DNA from: a virus
DNA: 39,971 nt
Strand: one strand, 5' to 3'
IMG/VR virus record: IMGVR_UViG_3300050821_009242
Location: 1 to 39,971 of that record
Below, in pieces: positions 21,529 to 29,714 of this stretch. Made by a program: the position numbers and the translations under genes. The notes under the pieces are model-generated. The model was not told where the DNA came from, searched no databases, and saw only the letters and a list, made by a program, of their open reading frames with translations. Numbering within the stretch: the first letter of the stretch is position 1; each line of letters opens with the position of its first letter.

Positions 21529-22395
21529 ATGTCTAAGCCGATCACGACACCGTTTACGTTCCAAACTCAGCCTGGGCCAATCCCGCTGTCTCAATTGGAC
21601 ACCGACTTTTTGACCGCGGCAAACGCTATCAACGATTTTGCGACGTATTCAAACTACCTGACCGATACATCGGGTGCTCCTAATCAGATTACGGTCACGA
21701 TTCCAGTTGGCGCCACGTTCTCGTATTCCGCTGGCGTGAAACTTGAGGTGCTACTCGCCAATACCAACACAGCCACCGCCGTGCAGATCAATGCGTCCGG
21801 CCTTGGCAATAAGGCCGTGCAAAACGTAGACGGCACTGCGCCTGCGGTAGGCCAGCTAATTGCCGGGATGATCTTGCAGTTGCAGTACAACGGCACGGTT
21901 TTTTTACTCACAGGAGCTGCGTCAAAGCCAGTACCGGTTCCGCCGGGAGTTGGATCAATCATTGCGGCAGTAAAAACTAGTTCGCAGAACGTCAATAATA
22001 GTACCGTTGTCGTTGCTGATACCGCGCTTGCGCTTGCGCTTCCTATAGGTACATACGCTGTGCAACTATGGGTGCAGCCGTTCGGTGTGGCTGGCGGAGG
22101 ATTTAAGTATCAACTAACGCAGACATCCGGAACGATAGCGATGGTCGGCGGTGGATTTGGAACCAACGGATCTATAAACGGCGCGAATAGCATAACCGGA
22201 TTAGTGACTCCTCTTGGGTTTAATAATGCGTTCGGCGGAATTTCCAGCACCAATGTAGATTGGATCATGGTTACTACTACGGTAGTCGTGAGCGTCGCGG
22301 GAACTCTGACATTTTCATGGGCGCAGCAGGTAGCAACTGTTGGTAACACGACGGTTGGCGCTGGAAGCTGGATGATGGCGACGAAGTTACTATAA
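21529..22395 (+). CDS. Tail fibre or receptor-binding protein, 288 residues
   Basis: The N-terminal ~130 residues (PFTFQTQPGPIPLSQLDTDF) resemble particle-attachment domains of phage fibres. After a Pro hinge (SKPVPVPPGVGS) comes a C-terminal beta-rich domain of ~150 residues. DNA of that C-terminal part (from about 21960) is visibly richer in A/T and uses different codons from the neighbours, as expected for an exchanged receptor-binding module. Confidence 0.7.
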   Translation: MSKPITTPFTFQTQPGPIPLSQLDTDFLTAANAINDFATYSNYLTDTSGAPNQITVTIPVGATFSYSAGVKLEVLLANTNTATAVQINASGLGNKAVQNVDGTAPAVGQLIAGMILQLQYNGTVFLLTGAASKPVPVPPGVGSIIAAVKTSSQNVNNSTVVVADTALALALPIGTYAVQLWVQPFGVAGGGFKYQLTQTSGTIAMVGGGFGTNGSINGANSITGLVTPLGFNNAFGGISSTNVDWIMVTTTVVVSVAGTLTFSWAQQVATVGNTTVGAGSWMMATKLL

Positions 22396-22745
22396 TGCCA
22401 TCCCTCGACGCATACGTGGGCCTTCAACTCAATGACGAGGACAGCATCTGGTCGTGGCTACTCGCGAACAAGTCGCGCCACGCCATCTATTCGCAGGCAG
22501 CCGCACTCCAAGGCGTGAATGCTCAGACCTATGACTTCGGCGCGACGAGCATGCCTAACGATGACTGGCATCAGCGGCACGCGAACGCCCACTATGCGCT
22601 ACAGCAGTTCATGGCGCCTGATCAGACGGTAAATTTGAACGTGCTCACGCAGTACACCTGGGATAACCAAAGCGACTTCGATACGTGGATGCAGATGCAC
22701 ACGTTGATTCATCAGCGCTTGGATGAAGGATTACTCATATTTTAA
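22395..22745 (+). CDS. Small virion-region protein, 116 residues
   Basis: The ATG overlaps the fibre stop by one base (TAATG). The protein is rich in Trp, His, Gln and Asp with helical segments (NDDWHQRHANAHYALQQFM, FDTWMQMHTLIHQRLDEGL). Proteins of this style occur next to tail genes in podoviruses. A structural or chaperone role is possible; no family named. Confidence 0.72.
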   Translation: MPSLDAYVGLQLNDEDSIWSWLLANKSRHAIYSQAAALQGVNAQTYDFGATSMPNDDWHQRHANAHYALQQFMAPDQTVNLNVLTQYTWDNQSDFDTWMQMHTLIHQRLDEGLLIF

Positions 22746-22759
22746 GGTAGGATACAACT

Positions 22760-25102
22760 ATGGCAGCCACAGCACCGCTACTCGAGACCAAGGACTTGGC
22801 GCCGCTATCTCAGACCAATTTTGGGTCAGCAGTGTCGCAGCCAGGGCCGCTGTCATCCACGAATCTCTCAGCGCTCAATGATCCTAGCTACGGCAATCTA
22901 GGAAATTCAGGGGCGCCCACCTCCGGCGATATCAGCGCGCTTACCGGGGGTGCCGGTGACATCAACGCTGGCGCGATTGATCCTGGATCGACGCCAAGCC
23001 TTAATTTTGCCACTGATCCCACCACCGGGTTAGGAGCGCCGCCCGCCACTTCGACGGGCGATCAGGGCTTACTAGGCTCCTTGGGTTCAACCTTGGGAGG
23101 TCTCGCCCCATCGTTGATTGCTGGCGGCATTGGGCTATCCCAAGCCAAGGGTGCGCAGAATCAAAGCGCGCAGTTTGCCGCGCAGCTCGCAGCCCTTGGC
23201 GGCCCGTACACGGCGGCCGGGCAGAAGTTACTCGCGCAGCAGCAGTCAGGGCAATTGACGCCGGACAAGCAGAACGTCGTCACGACCTTGAACAAGCAAG
23301 GCCAGACGTTGATTGATTCAGGCACCACGCTCTCTGCGATCGCGCAGACCGCGTACCAGAATTACCAGTCCGGCACCTTGCCGCCGGCCGATGAGCAGCG
23401 CCTCAAGGATCAGGTGGCCTCGCAAAAGCAGCAAGTCGCGCAGCAGTTGGCGAGCGCCGGGATCACAGATTCGACTATTCTTGCGGGCCAGTACGCGCAG
23501 ATCGATAACCAAGCGAGCATCACGCGCCAGCAGCTCCTGGACGCCCGCTTCGCCACCGGCAATCAGGCTTACGATCAGTGGCTCTCATCGACCACGCAAG
23601 GGCAGGCACTACAGGCGGAGGCCTCGAAGTTTGCGGCCTCATCGCTCGATCAGATGCTGCAGCAGTCGCTGCAATTGGGCTCCGAAGGGATGCAGCCCAT
23701 TGAGGCGGCGATACAGCTTCAGATCCAGTCCGATGCGGCCCTATCTGGCCAAGTGAATCAGCTCCTGGGAAACTTGGCGTCCGCATACGCCTACCAGACC
23801 ACTGGCGGTAAACCAGGCGCCGCGGGATCTAACCCGCTCGCGAGCCTTGGGGCAGCCGCTGGCAAGGCGTTAGGCGGATTTGGCGGCGCTAGTGGCGGCG
23901 GCGGTTCGACCTCTACAGCCATAGGCGATAGTCTCGCTGGACAAGATCCTGGATTGACTCAAGGGGCACTCGATGCGACCGCACCGGCCAGTGACCCCAA
24001 CACGATCTCAGGCCTCGCGTCCAATAACGATCCGTACGCCTTCTCAGGCCTTGACACGGGCTCTCCGCCGGGCCCTAGCTCCGCTGGCGGGGAAGCCGCC
24101 GTACCGGGTTCAACTGCCGCCCCATCATCTGGCATCGACTTAGGCGGCTTGGGAACCGCGGCAGGCTTCGCTGGCGGCGCCCTTGCCATCGGTAGCGGGT
24201 TGGCCAGCGGCAAGCCAATAGGCGAGGCGCGCGCGGCCGTAGGGGCTACGCAGTTGGCATCTAAGGCTGGCCTCGTGAGTCCGCAAGCCAACGCGATCGC
24301 CGGGGATTTGGGCAATGTGCTCGGTATCTACTCAGGACTCAAGCAAGGCGGCGTCGCCGGATACGGCGGGGCGGCGGTGAATGCCGCGCAGCTCGGAGCC
24401 AAGGCCGGCGCCTTTGGCGGCTCGAGCGCCGCGGTTAGCTCAGCGGCCGGGTACGTCGCGGCGCCGCTCGCGCTTTACAACGAAATCAGTACGTGGAAGT
24501 CAGGGGCAACCGCCTCAGATGCGCTCGCCGGGGCTGAAACCGGCGCCGCGATCGGTAGCATCATCCCAGGAATTGGCACCGTGATCGGCGGCGTGGTGGG
24601 CGGGGCCCTTGGGGCTATTTCGAGCATCTTCGGCGGCACCGATAAGACGCATCGCTCGTGGACCGAGTACTCGTACGGCCAGAATCGGGCGGAAACGTCC
24701 AAAAACCCAGCCGAGCTCATGAGCACGATCGGGGGACTGATGCGAAGTCCGGATAAGAAGTTCTCCGGCGACGTGGATTTCCAGGGAGATGGCAACAAAT
24801 TCACCACTTCGATCGCCTCTCAAGTCGCCTCCGCGGTCAAATCCGGCAAGGTGCCGCCGAACGCCACCCCACAGCAGATATTCTCTCAAGTGGTGCAGCC
24901 GTGGCTGCAAAGCCTGCCAGGCGGGTGGACGCAAACTGATTCTAAAGACCCGAACCGGGCGCGCGTCGCGAATGCCGAGCAGAATCTGGTGCTCGATGTG
25001 ATCAACAACTACCAGAAAGGCATGCCGATTACCTACGGGGAGACGGTTGGCCAGAAGCCGGAGTATGCTTACACCCCGTATTCGCAACTGTCGGGTGGCT
25101 AA
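22760..25102 (+). CDS. Internal virion (ejection) protein 1, 780 residues
   Basis: Very Ala/Gly/Ser/Gln-rich, with long helices in residues ~130-350 (QQVAQQLASAGITDSTILAG) and flexible Gly-rich linkers. A hydrophobic hairpin-like segment lies near residues 595-625 (SIIPGIGTVIGGVVGGALG), able to insert in a membrane. Three large proteins of this kind in a row are typical for podoviral ejection proteins, which leave the head first and build a channel across the envelope. The C-terminal ~150 residues form a more ordinary domain. Confidence 0.72.
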   Translation: MAATAPLLETKDLAPLSQTNFGSAVSQPGPLSSTNLSALNDPSYGNLGNSGAPTSGDISALTGGAGDINAGAIDPGSTPSLNFATDPTTGLGAPPATSTGDQGLLGSLGSTLGGLAPSLIAGGIGLSQAKGAQNQSAQFAAQLAALGGPYTAAGQKLLAQQQSGQLTPDKQNVVTTLNKQGQTLIDSGTTLSAIAQTAYQNYQSGTLPPADEQRLKDQVASQKQQVAQQLASAGITDSTILAGQYAQIDNQASITRQQLLDARFATGNQAYDQWLSSTTQGQALQAEASKFAASSLDQMLQQSLQLGSEGMQPIEAAIQLQIQSDAALSGQVNQLLGNLASAYAYQTTGGKPGAAGSNPLASLGAAAGKALGGFGGASGGGGSTSTAIGDSLAGQDPGLTQGALDATAPASDPNTISGLASNNDPYAFSGLDTGSPPGPSSAGGEAAVPGSTAAPSSGIDLGGLGTAAGFAGGALAIGSGLASGKPIGEARAAVGATQLASKAGLVSPQANAIAGDLGNVLGIYSGLKQGGVAGYGGAAVNAAQLGAKAGAFGGSSAAVSSAAGYVAAPLALYNEISTWKSGATASDALAGAETGAAIGSIIPGIGTVIGGVVGGALGAISSIFGGTDKTHRSWTEYSYGQNRAETSKNPAELMSTIGGLMRSPDKKFSGDVDFQGDGNKFTTSIASQVASAVKSGKVPPNATPQQIFSQVVQPWLQSLPGGWTQTDSKDPNRARVANAEQNLVLDVINNYQKGMPITYGETVGQKPEYAYTPYSQLSGG

Positions 25103-26524
25103 ATGTCAGCCGTTTTAGACCCTCAGGCCATGGCCTCACTTTCCGCAGCGCCACCCGACAGCGCGCCTCCGCCCGTGGCCGGCACCAACGTCGAGTCATC
25201 GCCCGTGTACCAGGGCGCGCTATCTGACTATCGCAGTGACACCCAGGCTCTCGCGGATTTGGCCAAGGATGAGCAGGCATCCGCACCTAAGCCGCCAGCA
25301 GAGGCGCCGCCGCAGCACCAGCCCGGCATCACGAGCACCGCGCCGTTTCTCATCGCCATGGCGGCCTTGGGCGGCAAGGCGCTTGGGCTTCATGCGACCA
25401 CGATGCTCGGCGCCACCAATGGCATGGTCTCAGGACTGATTCAGGGCAATGAGCAGAAGTACAAGGATCAGGTCGCCGCTTACAACGACTCGTACAAGCA
25501 ATATCGCGAGAAGTTCGATCAGCAGCAGAAAATCTTCAACGAGATGCGCCAGGTGTACAAGGGGCGTGTCGACGCGGACTTGAAAGCCTTGACGTTCGCG
25601 CGCCAAGTCACCGGCGATAACGCTAAAGTTGACGATAGGGCCGTGAAGAATTACCTACACGCGCAAGAGATAGACGCCAAGTGGCAGGACACGCAGTCGA
25701 AGATTGACTATCGAGCGGGCGAATTGGCGCTGCAGAAGCGAAAGCTACAAGAGCAGATCGACAACGAGGGCGCGACTCTTACTCCCGAGGCCGCCATGCT
25801 GATGGCATCGCGTCTCTTGAACGGCGAGAAGTCATCCGAGGTGTTTTCCAATATCGGCCGCGGTAAGCAGGGCGCGGCGAATATCACGGTCGTGCAGAAT
25901 CTCTTCGCGCAGCTCGCCGAAGGCAAGGGGATGGACCCTAAAATTCAGGAGACGGCTAAGTCCATCGCGACCAAGAAGATGCAACTGGCCGCAGAATCGC
26001 GCGTGCTCAGCACCGAGGGCGCAAAACTAGGCGCGCGCGAGGCATCCATCTCGCCTACCGAGAACTCAATCTTAGGACCCGGCGGCTTCGCCGAGCAGGC
26101 AGAGCAGGCTGTCAATGGCTTGAATCTACCGTCATTCAAGAAAGAGGCGGAGGCTAAGAAGTTCCTCGCCGAGCAACGCATGGACCCTAAGGTTACGGCA
26201 TATACCACGCGCATCGCGGAGCTTCGCGCCGAGTACGCGATCGTGCTCGCCAAGGGCGGCGTGTCTTCCGTGCACGCTCAAGAAGAGGCTGCCAAGGTGG
26301 TGCCCGAGATCATCACGCCGCAGACCTGGCCGGAAGTGAAAAAGGCCATGCAGCAGGGTATAGCTGCATCCAAGCGCGGCGTGAAGGAGAGTATTGCTGG
26401 CATCACCGGCAACACACCGGATGCGCCGCCAGTGCCCACGGAGCCAACCAAGTACGCATACGGACAAGACGGCAAGCCTATGTACCAGCTGATCAAGGGT
26501 CAGTGGGTGCCAATTGCCAACTGA
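25103..26524 (+). CDS. Internal virion (ejection) protein 2, 473 residues
   Basis: A disordered Pro-rich N-terminus (APPPVAGTNVESS) leads into one hydrophobic segment (FLIAMAALGGKALGLHATTM) and then long charged helices (QYREKFDQQQKIFNEMRQVY). The architecture, with a membrane-active start and coiled-coil body, fits ejection proteins such as those of P22 and T7. It starts immediately after the stop of ejection protein 1. Confidence 0.7.
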   Translation: MSAVLDPQAMASLSAAPPDSAPPPVAGTNVESSPVYQGALSDYRSDTQALADLAKDEQASAPKPPAEAPPQHQPGITSTAPFLIAMAALGGKALGLHATTMLGATNGMVSGLIQGNEQKYKDQVAAYNDSYKQYREKFDQQQKIFNEMRQVYKGRVDADLKALTFARQVTGDNAKVDDRAVKNYLHAQEIDAKWQDTQSKIDYRAGELALQKRKLQEQIDNEGATLTPEAAMLMASRLLNGEKSSEVFSNIGRGKQGAANITVVQNLFAQLAEGKGMDPKIQETAKSIATKKMQLAAESRVLSTEGAKLGAREASISPTENSILGPGGFAEQAEQAVNGLNLPSFKKEAEAKKFLAEQRMDPKVTAYTTRIAELRAEYAIVLAKGGVSSVHAQEEAAKVVPEIITPQTWPEVKKAMQQGIAASKRGVKESIAGITGNTPDAPPVPTEPTKYAYGQDGKPMYQLIKGQWVPIAN

Positions 26525-28127
26525 TCCGCCGCCGCCGATAGGGACTACTTTAGAGCCGCAGTCGAAGATTAGCGGCGCCGATCCTCCGCCACCGCCAGGC
26601 ACCAGCATCACGCCGCCGTCGGCGCAAGATCATGCTCCGGGCTTTGCGCCAGGCGTACCGGCGGATTATCGTGCGCCTGGAAAGCCGTCTGGAGATTACG
26701 ACTTCACCACGGCCGTCACGCGCTCGGTCGGCAAGGCCGCTATCGGCGTCATCGACTTCATCCCCGACATGCTGACCTACGCCTACAACGCCTCGCCCTT
26801 GGTGAGCGCCAAGGAGAAATTGAAACTTCCCTCGAGTTACGCCAATAAGTGGCTAGATTCGCAACTGACGCCGCCACCGACCAAGGGCGGAGCTATCAGC
26901 GAGGACATCAGCGGCGCCATGATGGGCGGCGGCGCGGCAGGCGCCGTGCAGTTGGGTAAAGCGGCCCTGCCGCTCGTGAAGCGCGGCGTACAGGCGGCGG
27001 TTGATGCGGCCAAGCCATTGACCCGCGTCGCCACCAAGGCGGCCGAAGAGGCGCACGTGGCTGGGATCGATCTGCCGCCATCGTACATTGGCGGACCGGT
27101 GCGCAAGAGCATGCAGGAGATGTCTGGCGGTCCAAAGCTGGACAAAGAATTCTCAAAAACAAACGCGCCGCGCGTTGATGCTTTGGCTAAACTATCGTTA
27201 GGGCTGCATCCGTCAGAGGAACTATCCGAGGCTACCTTTCAGACTTTGAAAGACGAAGCCTATAAGCCGTACGAGGCGGTGAGGCAGTTGGGGGAAGTGC
27301 CATCCGATGGGCAATTCATCAAGGATGTGATGGCGGCAGGCGGGCGCTTTGCCGACCGAGAGGCTAGTTTCGGCGGCGCGCGGTTCGCATCCATTGCTAA
27401 GGAAAAGCAGCCTTACTTTCAGGAAAAATTCGACGCAAGTCACGCGCTTGATGAGATCCGCCAGTTGCGGAAACTCTCGCGCGATAACTTGAAGCAGTAC
27501 AACCCGGAGGCCAATGCCTTAGGCATGACGCAGCGGGAGATCGCCAACGCACTAGAGAATCGCATCGACCGGCATGCCACCGAGATAGGCAAGGCGGATT
27601 TGGTTGAGAAACTACGCGCCGCGCGCACGCAGCTCGCGAAGATATCGGCTGTCGAGGACTCTATCGGCGCTGGCGGCCATGTGCGAGCGGCGGATTTTGC
27701 TCGCATGCTCGATAAGAACATGCCGCTTACTGATTCACTGCGCACGATAGGCGAGACAGCGCTGCACTTCCCGCGGGCGGTCCAAGAGTTGACGCATGGG
27801 GAGCAGGGGACATTTAGCGCGGTCGATTACTTGCTCGGCGGTAGCGGCATATTGAGCGGCAATCCGGCCGTTGCGGTGCCTGTGCTAGCCCGCCCGCTGT
27901 CGCGCTGGGCCTTGAAAACCGAAGGCGCGCAAAAGTCGATGATCTCTAACTTAAGTAAAACTCCCAGCAAGGCCGGGCAGGTCGCTGGACGCGCGGCCGG
28001 AGAAGTAGGTCGCACTTTGAAGGCAGGAGCGGGCGCGGCAGGGCGAGGTGGTGTTATCTTGGGGTCAGAAGGTATTGCCGAGCAGATGAACGGCGATGAC
28101 CCAGACTTACAGCAGCTCGCACAATAG
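26514..28127 (+). CDS. Internal virion (ejection) protein 3, 537 residues
   Basis: The TTG start overlaps the previous gene by 11 bp. The Pro-rich N-terminus (DPPPPIGTTLEP) is followed by an amphipathic region (KAAIGVIDFIPDMLTYAYNA), a Gly/Ala stretch (SGAMMGGGAAGAVQLGKAAL) and a helical body (RQLRKLSRDNLKQYNPEANA). It probably completes the ejection complex. The evidence is context and composition, not a recognised domain. Confidence 0.68.
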   Translation: MPTDPPPPIGTTLEPQSKISGADPPPPPGTSITPPSAQDHAPGFAPGVPADYRAPGKPSGDYDFTTAVTRSVGKAAIGVIDFIPDMLTYAYNASPLVSAKEKLKLPSSYANKWLDSQLTPPPTKGGAISEDISGAMMGGGAAGAVQLGKAALPLVKRGVQAAVDAAKPLTRVATKAAEEAHVAGIDLPPSYIGGPVRKSMQEMSGGPKLDKEFSKTNAPRVDALAKLSLGLHPSEELSEATFQTLKDEAYKPYEAVRQLGEVPSDGQFIKDVMAAGGRFADREASFGGARFASIAKEKQPYFQEKFDASHALDEIRQLRKLSRDNLKQYNPEANALGMTQREIANALENRIDRHATEIGKADLVEKLRAARTQLAKISAVEDSIGAGGHVRAADFARMLDKNMPLTDSLRTIGETALHFPRAVQELTHGEQGTFSAVDYLLGGSGILSGNPAVAVPVLARPLSRWALKTEGAQKSMISNLSKTPSKAGQVAGRAAGEVGRTLKAGAGAAGRGGVILGSEGIAEQMNGDDPDLQQLAQ

Positions 28128-28137
28128 GAGAAACATT

Positions 28138-28209
28138 ATGTGGACCGTGATAGGACTTGTGTTGATTGCCATCGGCGTGGCGAAGTTTTTGTATGAAGGG
28201 CACCTGTGA
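28138..28209 (+). CDS. Tiny single-pass membrane peptide, 23 residues
   Basis: MWTVIGLVLIAIGVAKFLYE plus GHL is a single transmembrane helix with a strong AGGAG site before the ATG, and its stop is coupled to the next gene as GTGA. Good translation signals make it credible despite its size. Role unknown. Confidence 0.7.
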   Translation: MWTVIGLVLIAIGVAKFLYEGHL

Positions 28210-28391
28210 CCGCCAAGCGCTCAGCCACCGATGTACTGCTAGACAAGATTATCGACGCCAACAGTGCGATACTCGATGACAAAGAGCAGGACGCGAAAAC
28301 TAAGTTCTCAGCTCAAGACCGCATCTTAAAAGCCCTAGCCATCAAAGAGAAGCAGGGCAAGAAGTCGGGACGAAAGTTCGATTTAACCTAG
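28206..28391 (+). CDS. Small charged helical protein, 61 residues
   Basis: The GTG start is coupled to the membrane peptide. Almost all residues are in charged helix (LLDKIIDANSAILDDKEQDA, KALAIKEKQGKKSGRKF), with a basic end. It could be a dimeric accessory or nucleic-acid-binding protein; no family recognised. Confidence 0.72.
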   Translation: MTAKRSATDVLLDKIIDANSAILDDKEQDAKTKFSAQDRILKALAIKEKQGKKSGRKFDLT

Positions 28392-28404
28392 AAGGCCACA
28401 CCGC

Positions 28405-28629
28405 ATGACAGAAAATCCTCCCGCCGCAGCCTTTGCCACCGCAATGAGCATAGCGCTTCGCATCCTGACCGCCCGCCTGCTAGCGTTTCTTTCGCTCGGC
28501 ATGACCTTTGGGCTATTTTGCTACGCCTTGAGCGCCGCAACGTGGATTTCCTACATCAGTGCGGGCAGTTTCGCTATTATCGTCTACCTACCAGCGCTAT
28601 TCAGCGCTCACCGAGGATCGCCGCAATGA
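28405..28629 (+). CDS. Two-helix membrane protein, 74 residues
   Basis: Two hydrophobic segments lie at about residues 20-45 (LTARLLAFLSLGMTFGLFCY) and 48-67 (WISYISAGSFAIIVYLPALF), with short polar ends. Size and topology would fit a holin or another small inner-membrane protein, but it is far from the lysis genes. The stop is coupled to the next ATG as ATGA. Confidence 0.72.
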   Translation: MTENPPAAAFATAMSIALRILTARLLAFLSLGMTFGLFCYALSAATWISYISAGSFAIIVYLPALFSAHRGSPQ

Positions 28630-28871
28630 AATCCACTACCTGGCGTGCCCCATTAGTCGTCCAGCGCTTCAAAACCCCTACCGGGCCATTGGCCGCTGTC
28701 GATTCGGGTATGGTCTACGACTTCAGCAAGCAGCGAAGGATCTTGCCGGAGCCGATAGGGTCTAAAAATCCTGAGGATAACTGCATGAACAGCAGTTGCA
28801 CGGCGTCCCACGCGATCGTTACGAGCCTCGACACCAACGGTCCAGAGAGTCCCTTCAGTTTCCCCAAGTGA
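28626..28871 (+). CDS. Small hypothetical protein, 81 residues
   Basis: ATG 28626 overlaps the upstream stop, which fixes the start; a longer in-frame reading to 28518 is antisense-like. The sequence (MKSTTWRAPLVVQRFKTPTG) is mixed, with two close cysteines (NCMNSSC) and a polar C-terminus. It lies among virion accessory genes. No function can be read. Confidence 0.68.
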   Translation: MKSTTWRAPLVVQRFKTPTGPLAAVDSGMVYDFSKQRRILPEPIGSKNPEDNCMNSSCTASHAIVTSLDTNGPESPFSFPK

Positions 28872-28939
28872 GCGGGTAGACTCGCGCTTTAGGCCACCGC
28901 TTCTGTAGCGCAGCGTATGCGCTTGAATGGAGCATTTAG

Positions 28940-29287
28940 GTGTCCAATATCTCACCGTTTCAAGCCACCGGACCAACGGTATTTTTAGGCGTCACTGCCT
29001 CAAGCCAACAGGTAGTTGTCGCGAACAGCGGCACGATCAAGGCGCCTAGCAGCGTACTAGTCTGCAATTTATCCACAAACACCGTGTATCTGGCATTCGG
29101 GTCTGTAACTGGCGTCGTCGCGGCGATCCCAGCAGGCGGCACCCCGGCGCTTGGAGTCCCGGTTCCGGCCGGCACAGTTGAGACGTTCAATCTCCCCGGG
29201 GGCGATTCCACCGGCACCTATATCGCGGCCATAGCGGCCGTCGCAGGGCCATCTAGCGTGACCTTCACGCCAGGCGAAGGGGCGTAA
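28940..29287 (+). CDS. Beta-rich virion accessory protein, 115 residues
   Basis: The GTG start has a GGAG site. The sequence is Val/Thr/Ala/Gly-rich with a regular beta pattern (VFLGVTASSQQVVVANSGT) and VPVPAGTVETFNLPGGDSTG, reminiscent of small Ig-like or head-decoration domains. The 68-bp gap upstream contains CAGCGTATGCGCTT (28911-28924), which resembles the inverted form of the control-region repeats; this could be chance. Confidence 0.68.
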   Translation: MSNISPFQATGPTVFLGVTASSQQVVVANSGTIKAPSSVLVCNLSTNTVYLAFGSVTGVVAAIPAGGTPALGVPVPAGTVETFNLPGGDSTGTYIAAIAAVAGPSSVTFTPGEGA

Positions 29288-29291
29288 AGGG

Positions 29292-29708
29292 ATGGCGCTC
29301 AGGTCTAGCCCAGGCCCTGCCGGTATCAGCGGCGGCGGACCTAACTCGCAGCAGCTCATCGCGGTGATCCGCGGCGCAAACTTCCAACTGACCACCGATC
29401 AGGTGATGACACGGGTTTTCGGCGGAACGAGCTACACGGTGACCGCTGTGATTGCGCGCCAGCGCACCGGCGGCGCGTCTGTGGCCTGCGCTGGCGGCAT
29501 TTACGACACCGCGGCCAAGGGCGGCAACGCCATGGTCTCCGCGGCGACTTCCTGGGTCACTCTCGCCTCTGGCGTTTTGGTTTCCGTCGCGGTGGCGAAC
29601 CTGTTGCAAACCGCCGTGCTTGCGAGCACGCCGATTCTGTCACTGACCACCGGCAGCACCGCGGCGATCACAGCCGATGTCTTGGTGTTCGGCATCGATG
29701 TGAGTTGA
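29292..29708 (+). CDS. Beta-rich virion protein, 138 residues
   Basis: After a Gly/Pro-rich start the protein is dominated by beta-type segments (TSYTVTAVIARQRTGGASVA) and Ala/Thr/Ser stretches, few charges. It lies between another beta-rich gene and the tailspike, so a fibre base, chaperone or decoration protein is plausible. No family recognised. Confidence 0.68.
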   Translation: MALRSSPGPAGISGGGPNSQQLIAVIRGANFQLTTDQVMTRVFGGTSYTVTAVIARQRTGGASVACAGGIYDTAAKGGNAMVSAATSWVTLASGVLVSVAVANLLQTAVLASTPILSLTTGSTAAITADVLVFGIDVS

Positions 29709-29714
29709 TACGCC